NCBI GenBank assembly: GCA_022843845.1
Contig: JALHMW010000012.1
Coordinates: 83,277-147,276 of the forward strand
Source of the DNA: Archangium sp.
Lineage (GTDB): Bacteria > Myxococcota > Myxococcia > Myxococcales > Myxococcaceae
Length of the DNA stretch: 64,000 nucleotides
Reading direction: 5' to 3'
This document shows, one piece after another, positions 54,768 to 62,915 of the stretch. The notes beneath the pieces were generated by a model. It saw only the letters and a program-made list of their open reading frames with translations. It ran no database searches and was not told the origin of the DNA. Within the stretch, counting starts at the first letter, position 1. Each line of letters opens with the position of its first letter. The position numbers and the translations under genes were made by a program.

Positions 54768-55427
54768 TCACTGCAGATCGAGCCGAGCGCGTGGCACCCG
54801 CGTCTTCATTCTCATCACGCCCTCGAACAGATGGCGCTCGGTGTAGTGCGCGCGGTGGGTGGTGCGCTCGGTCGGCAACCAGCTCTGCGGCTTCTCGAGC
54901 CACTGCAGCACGCGCACCTCGCCGTCGTAGGAGAAGCCCTCGAGCACCTCGGGTGGAATGCGCTTCCAGTACCGGCGCTCGATGGGCCGGAATGCGGCCT
55001 CGAAGCCATCGCCGGCCTGCGCGTGGCGCCGCTGATGGTCGAGGGTGCCGTCGAAGGCCGGGGCGATGTGGAACAGCTCGTGGAGAATGGTGGCGACCCG
55101 TTGCCGCGGCGTCGACTTGCGGAAGAAGAGCGGCCGCAGCGTGATGGCGTAGAGCACCCGGTGGCCCTGAAAGGTGACCAGCGGCTTGCGACGACCGAGG
55201 CGATCGCGCCGCTTGCCGTTCGCGAAACACAGCGGCTTCACCGTGCCTCGCGAGGCCCGCCGCGCCTCACCCGCCACCACGAGAATGGCGTTGGCGTCGA
55301 TGTGACGGAACTCCTTCGTCGTCGCGGAGAGGTGAGCGATGAGCATTCTCACGCTCTGGCTGAAGTCGGGACGGCGCGACACGGCTTCACCGTACCCGAC
55401 GCCGCCACGCTCACGCACGCAAACCAT
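54768..55427 (-). CDS. Putative metallopeptidase (phage-type)
   Basis: 219 residues from ATG 55427; GTG 55390 is a possible later start. Active-site motif TILHELFHIAPAFDGTLDHQ (HExxH at 116-120) with a second His cluster HQRRH (131-135) supplying the third ligand; this layout resembles the PhageMetallopep family. FANGKRRDRLGRRKPLVTF precedes it. C-terminal ~75 residues are basic. The cytoplasmic protease may be paired with the AAA-like ATPase 32 bp downstream. Its start lies 101 bp from the divergent cytochrome gene. Confidence 0.82.
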   Translation of the reverse strand: MVCVRERGGVGYGEAVSRRPDFSQSVRMLIAHLSATTKEFRHIDANAILVVAGEARRASRGTVKPLCFANGKRRDRLGRRKPLVTFQGHRVLYAITLRPLFFRKSTPRQRVATILHELFHIAPAFDGTLDHQRRHAQAGDGFEAAFRPIERRYWKRIPPEVLEGFSYDGEVRVLQWLEKPQSWLPTERTTHRAHYTERHLFEGVMRMKTRVPRARLDLQ

Positions 55428-55528
55428 TCGCAAGGGCCCGCCCACAACCACCTGACTCGAGCGGGGAGTCGACTGGTGCGCGAGATGCACTATAGAGGCG
55501 CCCACGTCTCTGGCCCTCTGGGGGTTTC

Positions 55529-56008
55529 ATGCGCCTGCTTGCTGCTCTGCTCTGCTTCACGTCGGTCCTCGCCAGTGCTCAGGAGTCCGTCTTCCCCACG
55601 AAGGCAGAGAAGAAGATGGCCCGCATCCTCGAGCAGCAGCTCGTCACCGGCGAGGTGAAGACGTTCCTCAAGGCCAAGATGAAGTTGCACAACAAGGACA
55701 TGCGCGATCTCGTGCTGGCCGTCGCGACGCTGAAGTACGACGAGGCCAGGCGCTACGCTCAGGGCATCGCCAACAGCCCCCGGCTCGCCGAAGAGAACAC
55801 CCCGGCGCCGGCGTTCAAGATCCTCCAGGACAACCTCCGCAAAGACGCCAACGCCGTCGTCGCCGCGTGCGAGAAGAAGAACCCCGAGGAGCTGTCGGAG
55901 GCCTTCGACTCGATGATCGCCACCTGCATGAGCTGCCACAACGCGTACCTGGTGCCGCTGCGCGAGCAGAAGAGCGCCGAGAAGGGCGCAAAGCCCGCGA
56001 CGAAGTAG
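55529..56008 (+). CDS. Exported c-type cytochrome-like protein (single CxxCH)
   Basis: 159 residues, signal peptide (MRLLAALLCFTSVLASAQ). A helical bundle follows (KMARILEQQLVTGEVKTFLK; RDLVLAVATLKYDEARRYAQ), and a single heme motif CMSCHNAYL near residue 132 lies close to the C terminus, as in cytochrome c'/NirT-related four-helix proteins. The rest has no other Cys-pair heme site. It could be a small electron carrier or a gas-binding cytochrome. Gene order: divergent from the metallopeptidase gene, followed 48 bp later by a membrane spermidine-synthase-like gene. Confidence 0.88.
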   Translation: MRLLAALLCFTSVLASAQESVFPTKAEKKMARILEQQLVTGEVKTFLKAKMKLHNKDMRDLVLAVATLKYDEARRYAQGIANSPRLAEENTPAPAFKILQDNLRKDANAVVAACEKKNPEELSEAFDSMIATCMSCHNAYLVPLREQKSAEKGAKPATK

Positions 56009-56056
56009 CTGATTCAAGTCTCGCCCGTCGACGCCTGCCGGGCGATATTGCGCGCC

Positions 56057-58066
56057 GTGAAGCAGTTGCCCGCAGTGACGGTCTTCTCGAGCGCGCTGCT
56101 GCTCTTCCTGCTCGAGCTCCTCGTCGGCCGCATCGCCCTGCCCCGCTTCGGAGGCAGCGCGGCCATCTGGACGACCTGCCTGCTCTTCTTTCAGGTGATG
56201 TTGGTGGCTGGCTACGGCTGGGCGCACCTGCTCGCCACGCGCGTTCCCGCCTCCAGACACGCGGTGGCGCAGCTCGTGCTCGGCGTCGTGGCGCTCGGCT
56301 CGCTCGGCTGGCAGTGGCTCGCATGGGGCGCGCCGCTGGTGCCCGTCAGCCCACAGTGGAACGGCACGGCCTTCGACGTGCTCGTCTTCCTGCTGCGCAC
56401 GACGGCGCTCCCGTTCCTGGTCCTGTCCACCACCGCGTCTCTCGTGCAGTCGTCGGTCAGCGAGGCGCGCGGCACGAAGGCCTTCCGGCTGTACGCGGTC
56501 TCGAACGCCGGAGCCCTCGTCGCGCTCCTCATCTACCCGGTCGCCGTCGAGCCGTTGTTCGGCATGCAGCTGCAGGCGAAAGGGCTGACCGTCGGGTTCG
56601 TCGTCTTTCTCGGCTGCCTCGTCGCGACGCTCTGGGGCCGGCAGGCGTCGGCGACGCCCGCGAAGTGGACGGGGCTGCGCGCCTCGTGGCTGGTGCTGCC
56701 CGCCCTCGGCACCGCGCTGCTCTCGGCCGCCACGAACGCCCTCTGTCAGGACCTCACGCCCACCCCGCTGCTGTGGGCCTTCCCGCTCGCCGTCTACCTC
56801 GTCACCTTCATCGTCGGCTTTGGTGATGCGTCGTGGCGTCGGCCGCTGCTGGCAGCCGCGCTCTTCGGCATCGGCACGCTGGGCCTGGTCCTCACGACGG
56901 CCGTTCGCCCCGAGGTCGACCTCGCCTTGTCCATCATCACCTTCGGCCTGGTGCTCTTCGGCGGCTGCTGGTGGCTCCACGCCGAGCTGCACGAGCGCCG
57001 GCCCGCGCCCGAGGCGTTGTCCGGCTTCTATCTGCAGCTGGCCATCGGCGGCGCCCTCGGCACCGCAGTCGTCGGCGTGCTCGCGCCGGTCGTCTTCGAG
57101 GACTTCTACGAGCTGCCGTTGACCGTCGCGGCCGTGGCGGTGGCGATGGTGGTGGCGTGGCCCCGTGGCACGAAGCTCCGCGCGCTCGGCTGGGTCGCCA
57201 CCGCGCTCTCGGTGGCGACGTTCGCCCTATGGCTCAAGGGCTCCGAGGGCCAGCGCGAGTCGATGCGCTCTCCGTACGGCGTCATCCGGGTGCAGGAAGA
57301 GAACGCGCCGGGCACCCCGTTCCACGCGTTCGCGCTGCGGCACGGAGACACGCTTCATGGTTTTCAGCTCCAGGCGCCCGAGAAGCTCGACGAGCCCACC
57401 GCCTACTTCACGCGCACCAGCGGGCTGGGCGTCGCCATCGCGTCGCTCCACCAGCAGCGGCCCGGGCCGATTCGCGCCACCGTGCTGGGCCTGGGCATCG
57501 GCGTGGCGGCGGCGCTGTTCGAGGCCGGCGACGTCGTGGAGTTCATCGAGCTGTCTCCCGACGTCATCGAGCTGGCGAACCGGCCCGAGCGCTTCAGCTT
57601 TCTCTCACGCTCGAAGGCCACCGTCACGGTGCGGGAGGGAGAGGCCCGCGGTGCGATGGTGGCCGACGAGCTCTCGCACGCAGCGCCAGTCGACCTGATG
57701 GTCGTCGACGTCTTCTCGGGCGACTCGGTGCCGGCGCACCTGCTGACGGTCGAGGCGATCGAGCTCTATCGACGCCGCCTCGCGCCAGGTGGGCTGTTGG
57801 CGATTCACGTCAGCAACCGCTACCTCGCGCTGGGGCGGGTGGCCGCCGGGGTGCTGATGGGCGCTGGGTTGCCGTACGTGGTGATCGCTGGCCAGCGCGG
57901 CGACCTCGCGACGTTCTCTGTCTGGGTGCTCTCGTCGACCGACGAGGCGTTGCTGGCCAGGGTCCGCCAGGTGGGCGCCCCGGAGCTCAAGGGCGCCGTC
58001 ACCGAGCCCGTGGTGTGGACGGACGACCTGCAGAGCGTGTTGCCGATCTTCACGTTCAACCAGTGA
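56057..58066 (+). CDS. Fused membrane and spermidine-synthase-like protein
   Basis: 669 residues from GTG 56057 (TTG 56048 would add three codons). The N-terminal ~380 residues hold about ten transmembrane helices (VFSSALLLFLLELLVGRIAL; LVAGYGWAHLLATRV; ALFGIGTLGLVLTTAVR; LAIGGALGTAVVGVLAPV). The C-terminal ~270 residues are SAM/aminopropyltransferase-like: TVLGLGIGVAAALFEAGDVV (motif I), EFIELSPDVIELANRPERFS, PVDLMVVDVFSGDSVPAHLL and PGGLLAIHVSNRYL. These fused membrane/SpeE-like proteins are common and uncharacterised. Whether the catalytic Asp pair for polyamine synthesis is present is unclear: DVFSGDS is at the usual Asp site. Confidence 0.9.
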   Translation: MKQLPAVTVFSSALLLFLLELLVGRIALPRFGGSAAIWTTCLLFFQVMLVAGYGWAHLLATRVPASRHAVAQLVLGVVALGSLGWQWLAWGAPLVPVSPQWNGTAFDVLVFLLRTTALPFLVLSTTASLVQSSVSEARGTKAFRLYAVSNAGALVALLIYPVAVEPLFGMQLQAKGLTVGFVVFLGCLVATLWGRQASATPAKWTGLRASWLVLPALGTALLSAATNALCQDLTPTPLLWAFPLAVYLVTFIVGFGDASWRRPLLAAALFGIGTLGLVLTTAVRPEVDLALSIITFGLVLFGGCWWLHAELHERRPAPEALSGFYLQLAIGGALGTAVVGVLAPVVFEDFYELPLTVAAVAVAMVVAWPRGTKLRALGWVATALSVATFALWLKGSEGQRESMRSPYGVIRVQEENAPGTPFHAFALRHGDTLHGFQLQAPEKLDEPTAYFTRTSGLGVAIASLHQQRPGPIRATVLGLGIGVAAALFEAGDVVEFIELSPDVIELANRPERFSFLSRSKATVTVREGEARGAMVADELSHAAPVDLMVVDVFSGDSVPAHLLTVEAIELYRRRLAPGGLLAIHVSNRYLALGRVAAGVLMGAGLPYVVIAGQRGDLATFSVWVLSSTDEALLARVRQVGAPELKGAVTEPVVWTDDLQSVLPIFTFNQ

Positions 58067-58090
58067 CGCCCAACCAGTGAGGCTCGGGCA

Positions 58091-58150
58091 GTGACGCTCG
58101 TGCTGGTGACGCTCGTGGTGGTGACGCTCGTGGTGGTGACGCTCGTGGTG
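58091..58150 (+). repeat. Four tandem 15-bp repeats
   Basis: GTGACGCTCGTGGTG occurs at 58106, 58121 and 58136, with a one-base variant at 58091. Related TGA-containing units lie at 58064 and 58078 (CAACCAGTGA is duplicated at 58057-58066 and 58071-58080). The array follows the stop codon of the spermidine-synthase-like gene. Confidence 0.9.
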
Positions 58151-58187
58151 GTCGACTCGCGCCCCGCACACGCGTTAGACGCTCGGC

Positions 58188-58946
58188 ATGCGCTTCATCG
58201 CTCTCTTTGCTCTCGTGGTGCTGGCGGCCTGCGGGCCGGTGAAACCGACCTCTGACGGGGGCTCCGTCGACGACTCGTGCGGCATCGACTGCGCTGCCCA
58301 GACGCGCTTCGGCCTCATCGCCAACCGCTGCTTCGAGTACTCGGTGAGCGACTCGATGAAGAACGACCCGCCCAAGCTGGGCGCGCTGGTGAAGCCGGTG
58401 TTCACTCTCGAAGGCGGCGTGAAGGTGATGCCCGTCGAGTACCGCGAAGGCGGCCAGACGTTGATGATCGACAACTTCAGCTTCGAGAACGGCAACCTGA
58501 AGCTGATGCGCCGCGAGTTCCCCCGGCAGGGCCGCTCGGTCACCTTCCGCAACGACGCGATGGCCATCACCGGCGTCACCTGGCTGCTCTCTGACGCCGC
58601 GCCCGGCCAGAACCAGACCTCGAACGTACAGGCCGACAGCGTCGACCAGTCGGGCATGCACACCTACGAAGCGGCCTCGTACCGCGTGACGACCCAGGCG
58701 CCGACGGCCCCTCAGCTCAAGACGCCGCTGTCGGACTACTCGAGCGGGCTGCGCATGTTGACCAGCCAGATGCCCGACCGTGGCGCCGACCCGATTCGCA
58801 CCTTCGTTCCCGACCTGGGCTTCATCACCATCACCAGCCCGTTCAACTACGCCGGCGGCAACCCGACGCCCGTTTTCCTGCAGCGTGTTCGTGACCTCGG
58901 CTCTGCTGACGCAGGCAGCGAGCCCTGCTCCCTGGGGATTCCATGA
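58188..58946 (+). CDS. Lipoprotein of unknown function
   Basis: 252 residues, lipoprotein signal (FALVVLAACGPVK). The mature start carries three Cys (SCGIDCAAQTRF... ANRCFEYS); Cys-containing SEPCSLGIP ends the protein. The middle is beta-rich (VFTLEGGVKVMPVEYREGGQ). No family recognised. It overlaps the following LEA-like lipoprotein gene by ATGA, so the two lipoproteins are co-translated. Upstream sits the 15-bp repeat array. Confidence 0.78.
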   Translation: MRFIALFALVVLAACGPVKPTSDGGSVDDSCGIDCAAQTRFGLIANRCFEYSVSDSMKNDPPKLGALVKPVFTLEGGVKVMPVEYREGGQTLMIDNFSFENGNLKLMRREFPRQGRSVTFRNDAMAITGVTWLLSDAAPGQNQTSNVQADSVDQSGMHTYEAASYRVTTQAPTAPQLKTPLSDYSSGLRMLTSQMPDRGADPIRTFVPDLGFITITSPFNYAGGNPTPVFLQRVRDLGSADAGSEPCSLGIP

Positions 58947-59818
58947 CGATTCGTGCGCTGTTCGCGGCTGCCCTGCTGTGCCTCGCTGGCTGCAAGTCGG
59001 CCCCCGAGACGAAGGCCGACGTCAAAGAGGCCGAGCTGCCCAGGCAGGACATGCAGGTCGCCACCCAGTCGCTCACCGACGTGACGGTGAAGCTGTCGGG
59101 CGAGATCCTCGCGGGTGACGAAGCGCTCACCATCACCGGCGCCGACGTCGAGTTCGTCGTCGATGGCAACGTGCTGTCGACCAAACCCGAGACGCTCAAC
59201 TTGAGCATCGCCGCGGGTCAGACGGCGCCGTTCGGCTTCGAAGAGACCTTCACCTACGTGAAGGACGGCGAAGACCTCAAGGCGATGGACGCGCGTGGCG
59301 GCTCGATTCTCATCGCCCTGCGCGGCAACCTGAAGGGAACCGTGCAGCGAGAGGTCGTCGGCGCCGATGGCAAGCCGTCGATGCAGGCCGTCGCGGTGGA
59401 GCTGCCCTTCGCCCGCTCGCGTGAGGTGCGCACGCCGCGCCTGCCGCACTTGAAGATGGGCGAGTTCGAGGCGGGCCGCTTCTCGGACTCCGAGGTGCAG
59501 GCCGTCTTTCACCTGCTCGTCGTCAACACCAACAACTTCCCCGTCACGCTCTCCAGCATCACCTACGAGGTCTCGCTCGCCGGCAAGAAGGTCGCCGAGG
59601 GCACGCACGGCGTCGGCCTCAAGACGGCCATCGCCTCGACCGACGTGTTCGACGTCAGCGCGGTGATGAACGAAGAGTCGCACGGCAAAGACGTGAAGAA
59701 GCTCATCAAGGGCCTGGTGGTGCCGTACGAGGTGAAGGCCGAGCTCAAGACGCCGCTGTACTCCGAGCCGCTCTCGGCCAAAGGCGACATCAAGCTGACG
59801 GTGTCGAAGGACAAGTAG
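58943..59818 (+). CDS. LEA type-2 (WHy domain) lipoprotein
   Basis: 291 residues, lipoprotein signal (FAAALLCLAGC). Two regions resemble WHy/LEA-14 domains: LTDVTVKLSGEILAGDEALT and VFHLLVVNTNNFPVTLSSIT followed by YEVSLAGKKVAEGTHGVG. The latter contains the Asn-Pro-like NTNNFPV and the Tyr-x-Val-x-Leu strands that are characteristic of the family. These domains are found in stress-related envelope proteins of bacteria and in plants. Overlaps the upstream lipoprotein by ATGA; aat follows 13 bp later. Confidence 0.85.
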   Translation: MTIRALFAAALLCLAGCKSAPETKADVKEAELPRQDMQVATQSLTDVTVKLSGEILAGDEALTITGADVEFVVDGNVLSTKPETLNLSIAAGQTAPFGFEETFTYVKDGEDLKAMDARGGSILIALRGNLKGTVQREVVGADGKPSMQAVAVELPFARSREVRTPRLPHLKMGEFEAGRFSDSEVQAVFHLLVVNTNNFPVTLSSITYEVSLAGKKVAEGTHGVGLKTAIASTDVFDVSAVMNEESHGKDVKKLIKGLVVPYEVKAELKTPLYSEPLSAKGDIKLTVSKDK

Positions 59819-59831
59819 CCGGAGCCGGTGC

Positions 59832-60527
59832 ATGCACTTCCTCGGTGCCGACCCGACCGCGTTCCCGCCCGCGACGAACGCGAACGAGGACGGCATTCTC
59901 GCGGTGGGCGGCGACCTCTCGCCGCAGCGGCTGGTGGCGGCGTACCAGCGCGGCATCTTCCCCTGGTACTCCGAGGGCCTGCCGATTCTCTGGCACTGCC
60001 CTGACCCGCGCTTCGTGCTCGAGCCTGACAAGCTGCACGTGCCGAAGAGCCTGAAGAAGACGCAGAAGTCAGCCCCCTACCGCCTCACCCTCGACACCGC
60101 GTTCGAAGACGTGATCGATGGCTGTGCGGCGACGCGGCGGCCCGGCCAACGCGGCACGTGGATCACCCGAGACATGCGGCAGGCGTACGTGACCCTCCAT
60201 CAGCTCGGCCTCGCCCACTCGTGCGAGGCGTGGCTTGGAGACCAGCTCGTCGGTGGGCTCTACGGCGTGTCGCTGGGCCGCGTCTTCTACGGCGAGTCGA
60301 TGTTCGCCCGCGCCGACGACGCGTCGAAGCTCGCCTTCGTCACCCTCGCAGCGTGGATGCGCGAGTGGGGCGTGCAGCTCATCGACTGCCAGCAGGAGAC
60401 GGCCCACCTCGCGCGGTTCGGCGCCGAGCCGTGGCCGCGCCCCAGGTTCCTCGCGACGGTCGCGACCTTGTCGAAGCTGCCGACCAAGCGCGGGCCCTGG
60501 CGGTTTCCGGAGCAGCTGTCACCCTGA
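59832..60527 (+). CDS. aat: Leucyl/phenylalanyl-tRNA-protein transferase
   Basis: 231 residues, ATG start. Family marks: the GILAVGGDLSPQRLVAAYQR start, GIFPWYSEGLPILWHCPDPR, ADDASKLAFVTLAAW, and GGLYGVSLGRVFYGESMFA (the aminoacyl-tRNA-binding and catalytic segment). It adds Leu or Phe to N-terminal Arg/Lys of proteins, marking them for ClpAP degradation. Length matches the family (~230). Follows the LEA-like lipoprotein by 13 bp; converges with the next gene with 4 bp between stops. Confidence 0.97.
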   Translation: MHFLGADPTAFPPATNANEDGILAVGGDLSPQRLVAAYQRGIFPWYSEGLPILWHCPDPRFVLEPDKLHVPKSLKKTQKSAPYRLTLDTAFEDVIDGCAATRRPGQRGTWITRDMRQAYVTLHQLGLAHSCEAWLGDQLVGGLYGVSLGRVFYGESMFARADDASKLAFVTLAAWMREWGVQLIDCQQETAHLARFGAEPWPRPRFLATVATLSKLPTKRGPWRFPEQLSP

Positions 60528-60531
60528 CGCG

Positions 60532-62019
60532 TCAGCCGAACCAGCCGAGGCGCCAGGCGATCGCGAGCAGCAGCAGGGCGCCGCCGACGCCAATGGCGAC
60601 GAACCGCACCGCAGGGCTGACGGGCTGAGGCACCAGCTTCTCGGTGACGAAGGGCATCGGGCGAGGCGCCGACTCCGAGGCCGTGGGCTCGAGCGACGAC
60701 TCGCTCACGGGGCCGACGGGCGTCTGGCCAGACACCGACCCCCGGCCCTCGGGCTCGGTGGCGACCGGTCTCGCGCGCCGCGCCTCGTGTCCCGAGCCAT
60801 GAAGCTCGGGGTTCTTCTTGCGGCCTGAGTCGTCACCGCGCTCGAGCTCGGGGTTGCGCTTGCGGCCTGACTCGTCGCCGCGCTCGCGGTCGAGCTTGCC
60901 GCGCACCTGAATGCGGTTGCGGCTCGGCCGCTCGTCGTCGTCGTCGACGCGGGTCTGCGACGGCGCTGGTTGAATCGGCGCCTCGACGGTCGTCTTCCGG
61001 CCCACGCGCTCGTCGGGCACGGGCGGCGCGGCGACCATCTTCCGGCTCGGGCGATCGTCGTCGGCGCTGCGCTTCTTCGAGGGCCGGTCGTCGTCGAACA
61101 CCTTCGCGACCTTTGGCGCAGAGCGGTTCGTGGGCACCGGCGGCGACGTCGGAAGCATCGCCTGGCGGCCACCCGTCTTCACGGCAGGCGTCGCGGGCTC
61201 GGTCTTCGGGACCAGGCCTCGCGCGGCGGCGGGCAGATCGAAGCCACCTTCGGTCTTCTCTTCGCCACCGCTCCCCGCGGCTGGAAGACGATTCGACTTC
61301 GGCTCGGGCGGGAGCGCGGTCACGACGCGCGTGGGCTTGAAGTCGCCGAACGGGTTGGCCTCGGGCCTCGTCTCACCCACCTGCGCGTTCGAGAGGTCCT
61401 GAAACGTGGCCGCGGTGTTGACGACGTCGGCTGGCTCGGGTGGCAGGAGCGGGTCGAACCGCAGAGACATGGCGTACGTCTCGGCGCGCGCGAGCTGCGT
61501 CGAGGGTTCACCGGCGAGATCCCACAGGTAGTCGGCGCCGTGCAGCGACTGCGGCGGCAGCAGCGAATCACCGACGCCACGCTCGAGCGCGCTGCGCAGC
61601 TCTTCTTCGTCGAGGCCGAGCACCTCGACCTGCTCCGGGCCGGGAATGCCTTCTGCGAGCCGCCACACCACGCGCTCGACGATCTCTTCCGGGAACGCGC
61701 GCAGCCGCTCGAGCCACTGCCGCCCCTCGGCGACCGTGCTGTCGGTGCTGGGCCGCTCCTGCTTCGTGGGCCCCTTGTTCACCTTCGCCAGGCGCCGCGC
61801 CACCACGACGGCGTGGAGCACGAAGCCCGAGTCCTTCGTCACCTGCGCGGCGTTCGCCATCACCGTGTCGAGCGCCTCGGGCATGAGCGCGTTCGCGGCG
61901 TGATGCGGCATGCGCGCGAGCAGGGCGCCGTGAACGAAGGGCGTGACGAACTCGCGCAGGCGCTCCGTCGCCGCTGCGTCTCCCGTCCTCCATCGCTTCA
62001 CGTCGTCGAGCCACTCCAC
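60532..62019 (-). CDS. Sigma-factor-like protein with C-terminal transmembrane helix
   Basis: 495 residues from GTG 62019. Residues ~1-170 resemble an ECF sigma factor: WRTGDAAATERLREFVTPFV and ALMPEALDTVMANAAQVTKD like region 2, and FPEEIVERVVWRLAEGIPGP with VEVLGLDEEELRSALERGVG like the HTH of region 4. A ~280-residue charged, disordered linker rich in Pro, Asp and Arg (SADDDRPSRK; RNRIQVRGKLDRERGDESG) follows. The C terminus is one transmembrane helix (IGVGGALLLLAIAWRLGWF). This would be an inner-membrane-tethered sigma-like regulator or an anti-sigma-type fusion. I could not confirm promoter-recognition residues. Confidence 0.72.
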   Translation of the reverse strand: MEWLDDVKRWRTGDAAATERLREFVTPFVHGALLARMPHHAANALMPEALDTVMANAAQVTKDSGFVLHAVVVARRLAKVNKGPTKQERPSTDSTVAEGRQWLERLRAFPEEIVERVVWRLAEGIPGPEQVEVLGLDEEELRSALERGVGDSLLPPQSLHGADYLWDLAGEPSTQLARAETYAMSLRFDPLLPPEPADVVNTAATFQDLSNAQVGETRPEANPFGDFKPTRVVTALPPEPKSNRLPAAGSGGEEKTEGGFDLPAAARGLVPKTEPATPAVKTGGRQAMLPTSPPVPTNRSAPKVAKVFDDDRPSKKRSADDDRPSRKMVAAPPVPDERVGRKTTVEAPIQPAPSQTRVDDDDERPSRNRIQVRGKLDRERGDESGRKRNPELERGDDSGRKKNPELHGSGHEARRARPVATEPEGRGSVSGQTPVGPVSESSLEPTASESAPRPMPFVTEKLVPQPVSPAVRFVAIGVGGALLLLAIAWRLGWFG

Positions 62020-62146
62020 GCAGCGTCGAGTGTAGCGCCCAATTCACGAACGACGAGCGCCGACACGACGCGAGCGCGCGCGCAGATCCCCGAGCGCGCG
62101 GGCACGCGCAAGTTTCGGCGCGAATCGTTGATGAATTTGCCGGTCA

Positions 62147-62159
62147 CTTCGAATCGAAG
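62147..62159. promoter_or_regulatory. 13-bp palindrome upstream of a small gene
   Basis: CTTCGAATCGAAG is palindromic apart from its central base. It lies 16 bp before the ATG at 62175, in a 155-bp divergent intergenic region between the sigma-like gene (62019) and that gene. It could be an operator. Confidence 0.4.
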
Positions 62160-62174
62160 GACAACTTCGCGCAC

Positions 62175-62444
62175 ATGGCGGACATCATCGACCTGTCGCT
62201 CATCGCTGCTTCGCGTCGAACGCTGGACAAGCTGCTCGACGCTCGCGGCATCAACTACTTCCTCAAGGTCGACGCGCGGCAGCCGTTCCGGCTCGACCCC
62301 ACGCGCGTCGATCTCGTGATTCGCACGGCGGCGAAGCTGGGGAACAAGACGCCGCCACCGAAAGCGTACGAGCACGCGCGCAAGCTGATCCGCCGCGAGC
62401 TGATTCGCCGGGTCGTCGGCGAGATGTTCCAGATCGGCCTGTAG
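62175..62444 (+). CDS. Small basic protein of unknown function
   Basis: 89 residues, ATG start. Sequence is helical and basic (MADIIDLSLIAASRRTLDKL; AYEHARKLIRRELIRRVVGE) without a signal peptide. No family recognised. Divergent from the sigma-factor-like gene, separated by 155 bp that includes a palindrome; tail to tail with the YbaK-type gene (3 bp between stops). Could bind nucleic acid through its basic face; this is a guess. Confidence 0.6.
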   Translation: MADIIDLSLIAASRRTLDKLLDARGINYFLKVDARQPFRLDPTRVDLVIRTAAKLGNKTPPPKAYEHARKLIRRELIRRVVGEMFQIGL

Positions 62445-62447
62445 CCG

Positions 62448-62915
62448 TCACTCGGCGGCGCAGTCGACGAGGGTGGGCGTGAGCACGCGCACCAGGTCGG
62501 CCGGCGTCATCGAGACGAGGAAGCCGCGGCCGCCGCCGTTGATGAAGAGGCGCTCCAGGCCCGTGATGGAGCGCTCGCACGCCACCGGCAACGCCTTCTT
62601 CGTGCCGAACGGGGACGTGCCGCCGACGAGGTAGCCGGTGTGCCGCTGGGCGACTGAAGGCGCGCACGCCGCGACGGTCTTCTTGCCGAGCTGACGGGCG
62701 AGCTGCTTCGTCGAGACGCGCTGATCTCCGTGCATCAACACCAGGAGCGGCTGCTGGTGCTCGTCTTCGAACACCAGCGTCTTCACCACCTGGTGCTCGT
62801 CGACGCCCAGCCTCTGGCTGGAGTGCTTCGTGCCGCCGCCCTCGACGTACTGGAACTGGTGCGTCTGGTAGGCGACGTGCTCGGCGTCGAGGCGCTCGGT
62901 CGCCGGCGTCTTCAC
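62448..62915 (-). CDS. ybaK: Cys-tRNA(Pro)/aminoacyl-tRNA deacylase (YbaK/EbsC type)
   Basis: 155 residues from GTG 62915 (GTGA overlap with the stop of the upstream gene). YbaK features: LDAEHVAYQTHQFQYVEG..., LGVDEHQVVKTLVFEDEHQ with the family Lys, QQPLLVLMHGDQRVSTKQLA, and GYLVGGTSPFGTKKALPV. These editing proteins hydrolyse mischarged Cys-tRNA(Pro) or similar. The length matches YbaK (~159). Translationally coupled to the upstream metallophosphoesterase gene, an odd pairing. Confidence 0.93.
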   Translation of the reverse strand: MKTPATERLDAEHVAYQTHQFQYVEGGGTKHSSQRLGVDEHQVVKTLVFEDEHQQPLLVLMHGDQRVSTKQLARQLGKKTVAACAPSVAQRHTGYLVGGTSPFGTKKALPVACERSITGLERLFINGGGRGFLVSMTPADLVRVLTPTLVDCAAE

